A stretch of 64,000 nt of DNA from NCBI GenBank assembly GCA_008694505.1, contig VZDJ01000623.1, positions 14,472,988 through 14,536,987 of the forward strand, in the 5' to 3' direction. The notes under the pieces are model-generated. The model did not search any database, was not told the DNA's origin, and worked only from the letters and a program-made list of their open reading frames with translations. Origin of the DNA: Cyanoderma ruficeps (Eukaryota > Chordata > Aves > Passeriformes > Timaliidae). The translations under genes were made by a program, and so were the position numbers. Positions 1 through 12,097 of the stretch are shown here, one piece after another. Position 1 is the stretch's first letter. Every line of letters starts with the position of its first letter.

Positions 1-2891
1 GAACCTGCCCTGAAGTGTGGGGGTTTTTTAAAAGCTGTCTTAAAACCTGTATCAATGGTTAGTTTTGCCTAGTTACTGTTTATGACTGTAGTTTATTCAA
101 GGCAAGTTTTTAGTTGTTTCTGGGAAAGTGATCTCCTTTACTAAGCCACTTTTAAAAAGTGTTGCCTGGAGACAGTTTGTTTAGTGTAAAACTTGAGTGG
201 TCTTGCTTTACAATTTAATAAATGGTTCTGAGATGTGTGTCTGGTATTATAAAATTTGTAAATAAAAAGTGTGAAATATGTATTTGTCTTTTTATTTACC
301 ATTGTATAGTGCAGAATTTGTTTCCAAGAGCCATTTTGTATACAAAGTTGCTTTTTAAAAAAAAAAATAATTTTTTTTTTCACAAGTTTGTGACTTGGGG
401 TTCAATTGCCAGATACTATTTTAAACTTGAAATCTTTTAGGAACCTAATAAAAAAGAGCCACACATTTCCAACAATAGCTTTCCTACGTTATTTGAAGGA
501 ACAGTGGGAGTTTTGTAAAGAAGTCTTTAACATTTTCTGATGAGCTCAGAGTTAGTGTTCTTCTGCCTTCTGGTGATTAGGCGGCGCCTCCCTGCCTTTT
601 GAATAGTGTGTGCGGGCATCTGTCTTGCTTGGGGGTTTGCAGAGACCTCCTGGAAACAAAACATTCCGGTGTGGGGATCCCTTTTGTGGTTGTTGAAATA
701 CGTGCTAGATGCCTTGACGTTAATAAACACTTTCAGAAGAGAAGACTTAAATATTCCAACCGTATTTAAGTCACGTTTGTTAAAATGTGACCCCCGAGTA
801 GCTGATATTTGAAGCAGGGTACGCTGCTGAGCTGCTAATTGTGCTCCATAGTTGGAAATCGGCTTCCTTACCTAGGTGATGGTGTTGCTGTGTGTGATTG
901 CCGTAACAGTCGGATGTGTGATGAAAGTGACAGTAAAACTTTTCAGTGCTTTTGCTACTAATGGTTCTCCAACAGCTCAAACTTCCAGCTTAGCCAAGTG
1001 TAGTGAGCTGCTCTCCTGCCTTGGTGAAATGGAAGAATTTGACTCGGGGAGTAGCTCTTGGGCATAGGTACTTCTGGGACAGCTCTTTGTGTCCCTAATA
1101 CAGCTGACTAAAAGTCAGAAATGGTGTGCTGTCATTTCTTACAAAGGAAGGCACTCAGAACTGGAGTGTTTTTAATGTGCCATTGTGCAGACTGCTTCAA
1201 AGAAGAAGCCATTATTCCACAGACATTTTAAATAGCTGCAGATCCACAGTCTTTTATGTCTGAGACTTAAGGATGCTTTTTTCTAACACTTGCACATTAT
1301 GTTGTTTACAGTTCAGTATTCCTTCACAGTGTGAGATTGGCTTCTAATGTGCTGCAATTAGTTTTAGCTATCTTAGCTGGGTTTTTTGGCTTTTTATGTA
1401 CAATATGCATCACCTGCCTGATTCTACTTTTTTCCAGTATGCCCTAAGGCAGTGACACCCTGCCCTACCTTCCCACCCCCAACTAACAAGGAGTTCTGCC
1501 CTCTTCAATAATAAGTTATATGTCATGGGAAATTAGTACATTTTTAAGAGTGAGGAAGCACTTGGATTGCCCATGTAAAAATTTTGTTGAGTGGGTGCCT
1601 TCTGTGAACCACCTTAAAGGGGAAGGAATTGAATTTAAAATGGTGAAAGAGTAGCACTTTGCACACTTGTCTGGATAATAGTAAGGTGTCATGAATTAAT
1701 CTAGTAGCCTGTTTTGTTTAAAATGAGCAGTGAGTGAAATTATTCTGCTTTTATCCCAGGGAACGGGGGGAACGCAACTTATTTAAAGTATTACAAGTGG
1801 ATGCTCTTCCAAGGGGGTCATGGTCAACACACTGCTTGTGTTGTCTTTCATTTCCTCTTCAACAAGTCTGTGTACTTGCTGATGTTTTTTTAAATTTTGC
1901 TGTGCCTTCTGCTTTGGGAAAGCCACTGGCAGGCGTTAAAATCCCTTTTATCGGTCCAGTACTGCTTTCTGTAACTTGGAAGTTGCTGTAGCGATCCAGG
2001 GTCACCACGCTTTTATCGCACAAACTTGGTATGAGTTTTGAAAAAGGATTTTAAAAAACCCCAACCAATACCAACCAACCAACCNAAAAAAAAAAAGCCT
2101 CCTGTAGCAAAACTGTGTCCAGAAGAAGACAACCTTCCATGAAAATGGTAGTTGCAGTTCCTGAGCTTGTCTGCGCATTTACCCAGTTGACCAGATGATT
2201 GAGTTTTGACTGGCTTTTGAACTCTGTTCTGACTGTGTTTTTGCATGCACTCTGGAAACCAGAATCCTCACCGTCTGCAAGTGCCAAGAGAGAATGGGAC
2301 TCTGCTCTATCCAGTTGGATTACAGTGAAATAATTACAACCTATTCTGCGTGTAATTTACGAAAGACTGTGAGAATCAACATATAATTTACAGCTACAGA
2401 AGTTCACTGACTTGGGCTGTTTGCCAGAAGTCTAATTTACGTTTCTGTGAAATCCAGAGAAATCCATCCAGGAGGTTTGAATTACGAACGATTTTTAGAA
2501 GTTCCTTGAAGTGCTGACGATGGTTTCCTGCTAAGTTACTTCCTCAATGGAAAGGTTACACTCGGTACACTAGTGGCAATACTGTCTCATGGGCTTCATT
2601 TTTCCTCTTTTTTCCCCCTTTTTCCAAAGCTTGGATAGACAAATTAATGTAAGGTGTTCCTTTTTTTATTATTATTTTTTATAGACTCACTGCATTATCC
2701 TTTTGAACTGAGTGTCCGTTTTTCAAATTAAGTTTTTGTATAAACAAAAATCCCTAGCCAAATCCCTTGGTATTTATAGTGGCAACCGAAAAGAGAGGTC
2801 TGTATTTCTGGGATTGGTAATCCCTTTATTTGAAAAGGTTAAAGTATGTTTTTGTTGTACTAAACTTCTCAGTTTCTTCTTATTACTCCAG
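1..2891 (+). other. PCF11: PCF11 intron 1 (3' part)
   Basis: This non-coding stretch leads into the exon 2 acceptor. The first 780 bases are AT-rich and hold four AATAAA hexamers. A run of A followed by T near 351-380 could fold back on itself. One ambiguous base lies at 2085 beside an A-run. No ORF here looks real. Confidence 0.85.
217..727 (+). terminator. PCF11: Cluster of four AATAAA poly(A) signals in PCF11 intron 1
   Basis: AATAAA hexamers lie at 217-222, 261-266, 447-452 and 722-727, each followed by G/T-rich sequence. Vertebrate PCF11 is known to limit its own expression by premature cleavage and polyadenylation in intron 1, and this cluster is in the right place for that. Which hexamer is used cannot be told from sequence. 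Confidence 0.6.
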
Positions 2892-3017
2892 GCTCCTGCA
2901 TCAGAGAAGCTACCCGTTATGTACCTAATGGATTCCATTGTCAAGAATGTGGGAAGAGAGTATCTTACTGCATTTACTAAAAACCTAGTTGCAACATTTA
3001 TTTGTGTATTTGAAAAG
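2892..3017 (+). CDS. PCF11: PCF11 coding exon 2 (CID, part)
   Basis: Forty-two codons, phase 0 at both ends, between a pyrimidine-rich acceptor and a GTATAT donor. The peptide starts APASEKLPVMYLMDSIVKN and ends TFICVFEK. It is a core part of the CTD-interacting domain, a VHS-like helical fold that binds Ser2-phosphorylated polymerase II CTD. Confidence 0.97.
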
Positions 3018-5268
3018 GTATATACACTTTCAGAAAAGTACTGTATTCTAAGCAAAATTTGTTCCTGGTAAAATAAGTACGTGCTTTCAGGTTTGGGTTT
3101 TCTTGTGTGGTGGACTATACAAATTGATTGGTTTCTATAAATCTCAGAACTGTGAAAGATTATTCCTTCTGCTATCAAGCATGTAAGTTAGCTGAAAGAT
3201 GCAAAGTATTGCTTAATTTGGTGTGTAAAACAGTAGCTTTGCCGTCCAGGCAAGATTTTACTAAGAGTATTTTGATTATTGATGGCTTAGCTGGATGGAC
3301 TTTCTGTAATGTATAGACCAGTTAATTACGAATCATTGGTTTATTTTTAAGATAGTGCTTAGGCCGAGAATAGACTTGAGAGTGAGTTTCTTGTGGATTT
3401 CTCAAAGCCTCACTCCAGTGTAGTTAGATTTGTCTGGTTTACATAATTCACATTGTGCAGAATGAATGCTTAAACTCAAGAGTGAGTAGCACTAGCACCT
3501 GGTTTTCTCTTGGTGGTCTGTCAGCTGAAAAAAATGCTGCGACTGTGTGGGGGAAGGACCTTAAAAGGTGTGACTGTATTATAAATAAGTGTTTCAGTTT
3601 CATTCAGCATTGAAAGCTGCCACTGTATCTTCTAATTCTGGTTCCTAATCTTAAAGCCCAGTGAAATAATTGTGCATACTCCTCAGTGAGAGAAGCATAT
3701 CAAAGTCCAGGTTTTGGAAGGCCGGACTTGAATGGGTTTAAGTTGGATCAGAAAAGAAGGGTTAACTTCTGTGGTTTCCTGTGTGTTAGAAGAAAGTGGT
3801 GTTTCAGAAGAATGAGATGAATGAAGCTTTGGCATATTTATCATTACATATCAGCAAGGATCTGAAATCCCAGTATGCTTTACGCATTTCCATATGTAAA
3901 GTGCATGGTGAAGTAAGGGATAGATTGTTACCATGACTGTAGAAGACCTAAACTCCTGTGTATAGAGCTCCTAGAGATAGATTCACTTGTTTTTTTGGTG
4001 TTAAGTTGTGAATGCTCTTCTACTGAGTTGCTTTTAAGGTTGCAGCTGAGTGAAGCTCTGGATAAGAACTAATCTTCAGAGTTTTATGTGTTAACTAGCT
4101 ACTAAGCTACCTAGAACTATTAATGTGTACTAATTAAATGTGTAAAGTGGCAGTAATTTCTAATAGCTTAGCTAGTCATGTTAAAAGATAGGAGTAGAAT
4201 TCCAGCACAGGCTTTGTTATAGATTTGGTTTTATCAGTAAATGGTCACTAAGGTATCTTTAGACACTCGAAGTCAGAACTGTTTACTCAGTCATTCCTGC
4301 ACATTTTTGCAGTGAACTTGAGTGAAGCCTCTCATGGAAAATTGTATAGAGGCATCATCCCAATTACTAAGAATAAATTACTTCTATTGAAGCTCCTGCT
4401 CTTACCCAGAAAGAGCCTCCAAACTTTTCAGAATATTCTGTCTAGGTGTAACATCGGAAAATGGCAGCAAAAATCATCTACGTGAGCGATATTAAAGATT
4501 GAATTGGAATGTTGAAATCAGGGCAGCTGCATGTATTTGGTCCTCTGATGTTTTTTATTTACTCTTTAATTGAGCCACTTAAGTTATGAGATGAACTAAA
4601 TTTTGCTTCATTGTAAATTTCTAGTTTAGCTGCCATGTGATAATCCAGTTGTTCATAAAGAGACAAAATGGGCTTCTGGTCCTACAAGTACATTTGATCT
4701 GTGACTCATACATAGATGGGTCTGATTCTGCAGCTGAACTGAAATAATAATTGACTTCATTTTAGTTAATACTTGTTTTATTGCATTTGTTGAGAAAAAA
4801 TCCTTCAGTGACTAAACAGCTGAGCAAAACACACCTTTTTTTTCAGTTTGTTTTTTCTTGATTTGTTTGTCATTGTTATACTCCAGCACAAACACTTGAA
4901 TAATGTATTGTCTCAGAGGCTGTTGCCTTTCAATACTTTTGTCACTGTATTTTTTTCCACAGAAGTTGGGCCAGTAAAATGAGAATTTTGCTAATGGAAA
5001 AGTTGAAAGAAAATTCTCAGAGCATGGTAATACACAATAAAATTTTCAAATGGCCTTGAAACAACAGTTCTCTATTTGAGCTTCTGTTACTGATCCTGTT
5101 GATAGAGATGTGTGGTCTGCACTGTTTATAAATTTTGCGTAGCAAGTTCAGTATGTTGAAATGGCAAGATAGAAATAGGAAATGAATGAAATCTTAAGTT
5201 CTACAGAAAAGTTTAAGAAATTGTTCTATATTAACTTAACAAGCCATAGAATTGTTTTATTGTTTTAG
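3018..5268 (+). other. PCF11: PCF11 intron 2, nothing recognised
   Basis: This is AT-rich intron sequence of about 2.25 kb. I see no repeat family, RNA gene or extra exon in it. Confidence 0.7.
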
Positions 5269-5457
5269 GTGGATGAAAATACTAGGAAAAGTTTATTTAA
5301 ATTGCGCTCCACATGGGATGATATTTTTCCTTTGAAGAAACTGTATGCACTTGATGTCAGAGTCAACTCATTAGATCCTGCCTGGCCAATTAAACCTCTG
5401 CCCCCAAATGTGAATACTTCTAGCATCCATGTGAATCCTAAGTTTTTAAATAAATCG
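5269..5457 (+). CDS. PCF11: PCF11 coding exon 3 (end of CID)
   Basis: Sixty-three codons, phase 0, with a TTTTAG acceptor and GTAAGT donor. The peptide runs VDENTRKSLFKLRSTWDDIF to NKS. It covers the last CID helices and the conserved linker that follows them. Confidence 0.97.
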
Positions 5458-5843
5458 GTAAGTTTTTCTGCCTCCTCTAAGAACAGATGGTAATATGTGT
5501 AGTTTTCATTGTTTGTATGCTGCTTTTTGACAATGTAGAATATTAAGAATGAAGTATCTGACCTTTGTAAACAGGTAAGAGAAATCTACAGATTCAGAAT
5601 ATTTGAAGGGTTTGGTTTTTTTATTTACAAATTCTATTCTAGGTTTTGAAACATTGAGGAATTTATATTAAATTCCCTATACCTGTCAAAGTAGGCAAAT
5701 CATAGTGGGGCAAAAGAATTGGAGTTTATAACTGCTGTATGAACTATGCCCCAGTACTGGATCATGATAACACTGAAAGGAAATGGATTTAGTTGATTTC
5801 ATTAAGATTTTTTAAGTGTAACTTTTCTTTATTTTGTTTTTAG

Positions 5844-6035
5844 CCAGAGGAATCTAATGCACCTACCTCTGCTGTCACTTCTGGTGCCTCTACTCCTCCA
5901 GCTGTTCCTGAAATACAAAAGAATTTGACACAGGAGCAACTGATAAGGCAGCAATTGCTTGCAAAGCAAAAGCAGTTGTTAGAACTTCAGCAAAAAAAGC
6001 TAGAGCTGGAGCTGGAACAGACTAAAGCACAGTTG
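5844..6035 (+). CDS. PCF11: PCF11 coding exon 4 (Gln/Leu-rich helix)
   Basis: Sixty-four codons, phase 0. A Ser/Thr/Pro-rich start leads into a long Gln/Lys/Leu/Glu helix (for example QLIRQQLLAKQKQLLELQQK), predicted to be coiled coil. The donor is GTGAGT. Intron 3 (5458-5843) before it shows nothing else. Confidence 0.96.
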
Positions 6036-6803
6036 GTGAGTAGGATAGTTGACAAAACTTTCATAGTTTTCTCTTTTGGAGAGTACTTGGCTGTACTGGT
6101 AAGTGCAGTACATTGGTTTTTCCTCATGTTAGGCAAGTGTTGCTATTTTAGGACTACGAGAGCAATGCAAGGTGATCTGGGGTTCCTGAGCAGTTTTTGT
6201 TACCGTGAACCCTTAAGTATTACAGTTTGTGTAAAAAAAAAGAGTGAAATTCTTGGTCTGGTTTTCTGGTTTTAATTTTTCTTCAGAATGATACCCGACT
6301 GTGATCTTGATCTTTTCGCTCTTGCAGCTGACAGCGAGCTGGGCTATTTCAAATACCTTTGTTCTTAAGGAACAAAGGAGCCTGATTGTTTGTAAACAAC
6401 GTCAGTTTCTTGGAAGTCTTGCTGTTTTGGCAGTTGACAATACAAAATAAAGCATCTTTGAACTGAAGTGTGAAAATAGGATACTTGGCAGCTGAGTTGC
6501 CTAGAGCATGTGGTGGAATAGATAGGAAAGCTAGCACTGTAATCGGAATGTGTGCCAAAGTTACATATTTTGCAGTGTTTATTTTATATACTGTTCTTGC
6601 ATTGTATTTCAATTTGATTTGTAATGGTACTGCATTATTTTAGTGCTTGTAATTAGCAATTATTGGGTCACTTTCAGTTAAGTGGCTGAAGCTCATAACT
6701 TTCAAGACATGACTATTACAGTTTTGTTTGTGAGACAGAATGTTAACACCTCTGGGTAGGAGTTGTGGCATATAGATTAACGCTGGATTTTTTCCAATTT
6801 CAG
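6036..6803 (+). other. PCF11: PCF11 intron 4, nothing recognised
   Basis: Ordinary intron sequence of about 770 bases. The open frame that runs on past exon 4 is read-through and has no support as coding sequence. Confidence 0.7.
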
Positions 6804-7906
6804 GCTGTGTCTCTTAGTGTTCAGCAGGGGTCATCTAGTATAGCCTCAGTCCCAGCACCTTCCAAGCAACACATGTCTCCCACACCTCATATGACAGTAA
6901 AACCACCTCATCAGACTGCTGTGCAATCTGAAAAAATCAAACCATCCCCAAGTCCTCCACTTCATGATGTCAAAATTGTGAACAGGGATCCTCGGCTTAA
7001 TAGGATGGGTCAACACTCTTCTCACACTAAAGATCAGTCTCATAGGAAAGAATTTTCACCGAGTGTGACCAGTCAGTCTGAGACCAAGGGAAGCAAAACG
7101 GCGCAGGCTGAAAAACAGAACTCAGCCAAGTCAGAAAAATCAAAAGCAAGTGAAAAAACACAGAAGAAAGAACTTGAACAGTCCAAAGCAAAATCTAAAT
7201 CGCCATCCCCTTTGAAAAATAAGCTGCCCGATACTAAAGACAGTAAAAGCCAGGAATGTGAAAGCACTAAGGTTTCTGACATCAGTAAGCGGGATCCAAG
7301 ACTGAAAAGACATCTTCAAGATAAGTCAGAGGGGAAGGAAGAGGAGGTCAAAGAAAAGAGGAGAAGTACAGAGAAGAAGGAGGAGCATAAGACCTGTGAA
7401 CATAGACCGGCGGGGAGCAGAAATAAAGTGATTAATGGTGCTGTTCAGAAACAAGACACGACTGCAGAGGAGTCAGAAAAGCAGGGTGGAAAACAAGGAA
7501 GATCAAGTAGTAGAAAACGGTCGCGATCACGCTCTCCTAAGGCAAGATCACCATCTACACATTCTCCAAAAAGACGAGAGAGAAGATCACCTAAAAGAAG
7601 ACTTCGAAGTTTATCTCCTACTTCATCAACTCCTAAAATTGGAAAGATACGTCAGATAGGCCCTAAGCAGTCTCATGTTGAAGAAGGCACACAAGCAGCA
7701 AGAGATGAAAGAAGTTCTAGTAAGAGAAATGTTAAACAAGAGGTGCGTGATCCAAGGAGATTGAAAAAAGCTCAAGAAGAAAGACCCCAAGAGACACCCA
7801 CCCAGCACTCTGCAAAAGCTTCTCCAGATCCGAAGGAGAACGCAGAAAACTGGCAGGGTTCCAAATCAGGCAAGAGGTGGAAATCTGGTTGGGAAGAAAG
7901 TAAAAA
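6804..7906 (+). CDS. PCF11: PCF11 coding exon 5 (basic, SR-like region)
   Basis: The exon is 1103 bases and ends in phase 2. It encodes a long low-complexity region rich in Lys, Ser, Glu and Arg, with an SR/KR block (SRKRSRSRSPKARSPS) near 7510-7560. Three copies of an RDPR-type motif occur: NRDPRLNR, KRDPRLKR and VRDPRR. The region is probably disordered. The order of blocks matches vertebrate PCF11. Confidence 0.96.
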
Positions 7907-8166
7907 GTAAGTTACTATCTTTTAAACAACTTCTCTGTGAAGTCAGTGGAAATTCTTCTGTTGGCTTCAGTATAGTTGACTTTGAGAGGCAGTGTTCAGA
8001 TTGTTAAAATTGATAGGTTTAACTTGTTTCTGCTAGTTAAAAACAGAGATGATGCATACTTAGGTTCTAAGGTGATAGCAATGTTTTGCCATGGTCAGTT
8101 CTAGTAGGAACTGTTATGTCCTGAATAACAAAACAATCTATATTTAAAGTATGTTCTTGTTTTCAG

Positions 8167-8356
8167 CTCGCAGCAGAATGATGAACACCAAGCACTTGTT
8201 AAATCCCCTCACCAAAGACATCGGGAAAACTGGCCTGCAGGTAAAGGAATTCTGTCACCCCGTGCACCAAAGCAGCAGCACCGGTTAAGTGTGGATGCCA
8301 ATTTACAGATTCCCAAAGAATTGACATCTGCAAGTAAAAGAGAATTACTTAAGAAG
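8167..8356 (+). CDS. PCF11: PCF11 coding exon 6
   Basis: The exon is 190 bases, entering in phase 2 and leaving in phase 0. It includes GILSPRAPKQQQHRLSVDA, a conserved stretch of vertebrate PCF11. The acceptor is TTTCAG and the donor GTAATA. The short intron 5 (7907-8166) before it is unremarkable. Confidence 0.96.
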
Positions 8357-8460
8357 GTAATACTATTTATATAGTATTTATATTTGTTTTTATAGAAATG
8401 TCCCAGGTATGGCGTTTTTCTTCTCATTTTGGAAGTCTAAATTTAAACTTTATATTACAG

Positions 8461-9094
8461 GCTAATGACCGCTTAACATCTGGTGAAATAACACAAGATG
8501 AGTTTCTCGTGGTAGCTCATCAGATCCGACAGCTTTTCCAGTATCAGGAAGGAAAGCACAGATGTAATGTCTGGGATAGCCCTCCAGAGGAAAAATGTGG
8601 TTTGAAAAAGAAACCTCTTCTATCGGATGCAGAACTAACATATTATGAACATAAAGCTAAACTAAAAAGGACACAGGTTCAGCATTCATTGTCGAGGCTT
8701 GATCTGTTGGATCCTGATGATATTTTGGATTATCATATACCTGATGCCTTGCTTTCTGGAATAGAATGTGAACAGGCAAAAGCCAAGCGGGGAGTACAGT
8801 TTGACAGAAAAGAGCCATTTGCAGAAAGATCAAGGAGACACTCTCCTGTAAGTGGCACTACAAGACCTTTCGCTGAAAACCTGTCACCGCTTGAGAGTCG
8901 ACGAAGACTTGAAGACCAGCGTGCTGCTAAAGGAGCAAGAGGTTCTGATCCTTATGACAGCTGGGGAGAATCGGATGAATTCAGAGACGCTCTCAGACAA
9001 CAGGGGAAAAGTACAGCAGAGTTCCAGAAAATAGATGGAGATGCACTCTGTAGGTTTGATAATCGTGAGGAAAGACAGCTTCTTGGGCAAGCTG
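8461..9094 (+). CDS. PCF11: PCF11 coding exon 7
   Basis: The exon is 634 bases, from phase 0 to phase 1. It encodes GEITQDEFLVVAHQIRQLFQ and KKPLLSDAELTYYEHKAKLK, both strongly conserved in PCF11, then LDLLDPDD and a basic stretch. Its last 51 codons (8942-9094, including DPYDSWGESDEF) are absent from the human canonical protein as I remember it. An in-phase GT at 8942-8943 could give the short form. Confidence 0.94.
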
Positions 9095-9180
9095 GTATGT
9101 GATTTTACTTTATTTTGTATCTGTTAAGTAATTGCCAATGTATTAGCAAGTGGTTATGTGATTTGTTGTGGTTTTTTTAG

Positions 9181-10655
9181 GTGTTCGAGAAGAACCAAGG
9201 TCACCATTCACTGAACGTTTCAAAAGAGCTAGGTATGAAGATCCAGAGAAAGCACCATTTCCAGAAAGTCCAGGATCAAGATTTGGAGGTATTGAAGCAA
9301 AGCAGAGGATAACTGCACTGATGGAAGACAGACCTCTGTTTGATGGCTCACCTAGACCGACTGCTGCAAGGGTTGGGGTAGATGGACAAGGAAGTCCTTT
9401 TGTTGATGGTCCTGCTGCCGGTTCAAGTTCCAGAATTGATGGGCCAGCAGGACAGGCTGCTATGAGATTTGAGGGGCCTTTGGTGGGGACAGGTGCATCT
9501 CAGTTTGATGGACCTCTGGCGGGAGCAGGGGGGGCTGGAGCCCTAAGATTTGATGGGCCACCAGGGCAGCTGGCAGGGGCCCTGAGATTTGAGGGACCCC
9601 CAGGCCAGGTTGGTGGCGGAGGTCCGCTGCGGTTCGAGGGACCTCTTGGGCCGTTGCGGTTTGAGGGGCCTGCGGGGCAGCCTGTAGGTGGTCCTAGATT
9701 TGAAGGTCCTGGAGTTGGTCTCAGGTTTGAGGGTCCTCATGGTCAGCCTTCAGGTGGTCTCAGGTTTGAGGGACCTCATGGTCAACCTATGGGGCCTCGG
9801 GGTCAACCAGGGGGTGGTCTCAGGTTTGAGGGACCCCATGGTCAGCCCTTGGGGCCTCATGGTCAACCGGGGGGTGGCCTCAGGTTTGAGGGACCACATT
9901 TACAGCCAATGGGACCCCATGGACAACTTGGAGGTGGCCTCAGATTTGAGGGGCCGCATGGTCAGCCCATGGGGCCGCATGGACCGTCAAGTGGTGGGCT
10001 CAGGTTTGAGGGCCCACATGGACCATCGGGCGGTGGGAGACTGGAAGGACCACGTGGTCAGCCGGGTCTGGGTCCTAGGTTGATTGATGGACCAGTCCAC
10101 CAGGGAGCTGGTGGACTTAGATTCGATGGTCCTCTTGGTCGGGCCGGTCCAAGATTTGATGGCTGTCATGGCGCTGGATTTGATGGTCAGCCTGGACAGC
10201 TGTCTCTCCTGCAAAGATTTGATGGAATTCATGGACAGCCTGGTCCAAGGCTGGCCCCTGGCCAGCAGGCACAAGCAAGATTTGAAACAGCCATACCTCA
10301 AAGATTTGATGGACCTCACCAGCCAGCCTCTAGGTTTGACTTGCCCCTTGGCCTTCAGGGTGCACGTTTTGAAAATGTAGCTAACCATCCTGCCTCAAGA
10401 CTAGAAATGTCACCATATGGACAGGGTGGTCCCTTCGTTGAACATCCTGGCCAGGGCTACAATGGACCAGCTCATGGAATGCAGTTCCAGAGACCCGATA
10501 TATTTGATGGTTCGCCCGGACCAAATTTCAATGGGCCTGCTGGCCCAGGGGCACAGAGCTTCCCACTGAGAGGAGGTGGACATTATTTCGAAGAAAAAGG
10601 TCTCCAGGGTCCTCAGTATGGAAGTTTCAGTAATATGCCAATGGGAAGTAATCAG
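9181..10655 (+). CDS. PCF11: PCF11 coding exon 8 (FEGP repeat exon)
   Basis: The exon is 1475 bases, from phase 1 to phase 0. From about 9450 to 10540 it is made of degenerate repeats around RFEGP or RFDGP with Gly/Pro/Gln-rich spacers (typical unit LRFEGPHGQPMGPHGQPGG). These are the hallmark PCF11 FEGP repeats, a low-complexity region of unclear molecular role that is a known site of arginine methylation. A long antisense open frame across the repeats is a by-product of the GC-rich repeats. Confidence 0.96.
9450..10540 (+). repeat. PCF11: FEGP/FDGP coding repeat array
   Basis: More than twenty copies of a degenerate coding repeat (core RFEGP or RFDGP), densest at 9720-10030. Nearby copies are very alike at DNA level (for example CTCAGGTTTGAGGG), which suggests recent slippage or unequal exchange inside the exon. 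Confidence 0.9.
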
Positions 10656-12009
10656 GTAAGAGCTGACTGCATCAAGTACTTGGTTTGCAGAAGTGTTTTT
10701 GTTAGAGAATTAGCAGGATTTCTTCCTGGAAAAACATTGGTAGGCTGAGAGCCAGTTTCAAACTAAAAAGCTCACTAGATAATTTAACAAGGATACGCAT
10801 TGCTGTGTTTCAAGAATCTTCTTTTAAGTGATAGACAAAACAGTGGATCTTTGCAATCACTTCATAGTTCAAAATACCTCTTTGAAATCATCATTTTCAA
10901 CATTAAAACAAAACCAGGCAATTGGAAGCCTTTGGTATTTTCATTACATTTCAACAAAAGTAAATTCTCTGTAAGGCATGAAAGATAATGTAAGTGAAAT
11001 GTGCATGGTTAATTTTTTTTAAGAGGTGAAGTTGGACTGGACCAAAAATAGTTGTCTTTTTGCAGCTGTTAGTACTAGTTACAAACCAGTTTTAAAGAGA
11101 TACCCATAACTTGGGGGAATTGAGGAAGATAGGGCCCTTGTTGAACTTTCTTGCTCAACTGCACTGTTGTCTTTTAAAATTCTCTTGGCACCATCTTGCT
11201 TTGTCAGTTCAGTTGTCTCTGCTGTAGCCTCTTGAAAATGCTCCCTTCAGAAGGAGGAAATTATACTTTACAGTGGTAAAACTGATGTAATTTCTTGCGG
11301 TAGACTTAGAGAGTTTAAAAAGCATTTTTCATTTTGGGGCATAAAAAGTGAATGTGAAGAGTTAACTGATTGTACCATAGCAGATAATGTATCCCTTTAA
11401 TGGGATAAAATCTCAAACTGTGTGTAAATCCAGAAAGCAGCCAGTTACGAAAAAATACCCAAAAATTTTTATTGCAAGTGCAATAACATAATTGCAATGT
11501 AAAGACTGTTTTTCTACCTACAGCTTACTGTAGCTGATGTGCTGAAAAGTCTTGCTTTCAACATGTATGTCTGTAGTGAATGCTGGTTCAGTTCTTGATA
11601 ACAATTAATTATGACATTTATTAATAGACATTCGCGGGTTCCTTGAATTTCTTGAGGAGCTCTCTTTTGGAGAACGTGAGCAGTTTAAAAGGCAGTACTG
11701 TGTTTGGAAAATGTCATTTTTAAATAGAAGGAAAGGTGTTGAAGATGTTATGGTGGGGGTTGTTTGTTTGTTTTTTTAATATTAGGCAAAACGAGGATGT
11801 GTTCTGAATTTTCCTAGTGGAAAATGAAAATGGGGGAAAGAGGGTTAGGGTTGAGGTACCCCAATACCAAACTGACATGGTTCATTCCTGGAAGAAGTTC
11901 CATATATTTGAAATTATTGAGAAACATTTAGACGTTAATAATAAAATCTGAAAAGTAAGTTTATAATGACATTATTATACAAAGAATACTTAAATGTTTG
12001 CTTTCACAG
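10656..12009 (+). other. PCF11: PCF11 intron 8, nothing recognised
   Basis: About 1.35 kb of AT-rich intron with no recognised repeat family or RNA gene. Confidence 0.65.
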
Positions 12010-12097
12010 GTTTCTCTCATGTCTGCTCAACAAGGACCTTATGGCCAAGGTCAGCAGTATTTGCCAAATCCTGGAAGTTTTGTCCAGAACCCTGCAG
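12010..12097 (+). CDS. PCF11: PCF11 coding exon 9
   Basis: The exon is 88 bases, from phase 0 to phase 1. It encodes a Gln/Gly/Pro-rich peptide ending in SFVQNPAG, like the vertebrate PCF11 segment FVQNPSG. The acceptor is TTTCACAG and the donor GTGTGT. Intron 9 (12098-12831) after it holds nothing recognised. Confidence 0.92.

Noticed and set aside
2085..2085. Single N in PCF11 intron 1 (and another at 24859 in ANKRD42 intron 4)
   Set aside because: Both lie beside A-rich low-complexity runs in introns and have no visible consequence, unlike the N in exon 14.
9987..10388. Antisense open frame of 133 codons in PCF11 exon 8, and a plus-strand shadow frame at 9688-10083
   Set aside because: Both arise from the periodic FEGP coding repeats, which keep other frames open.
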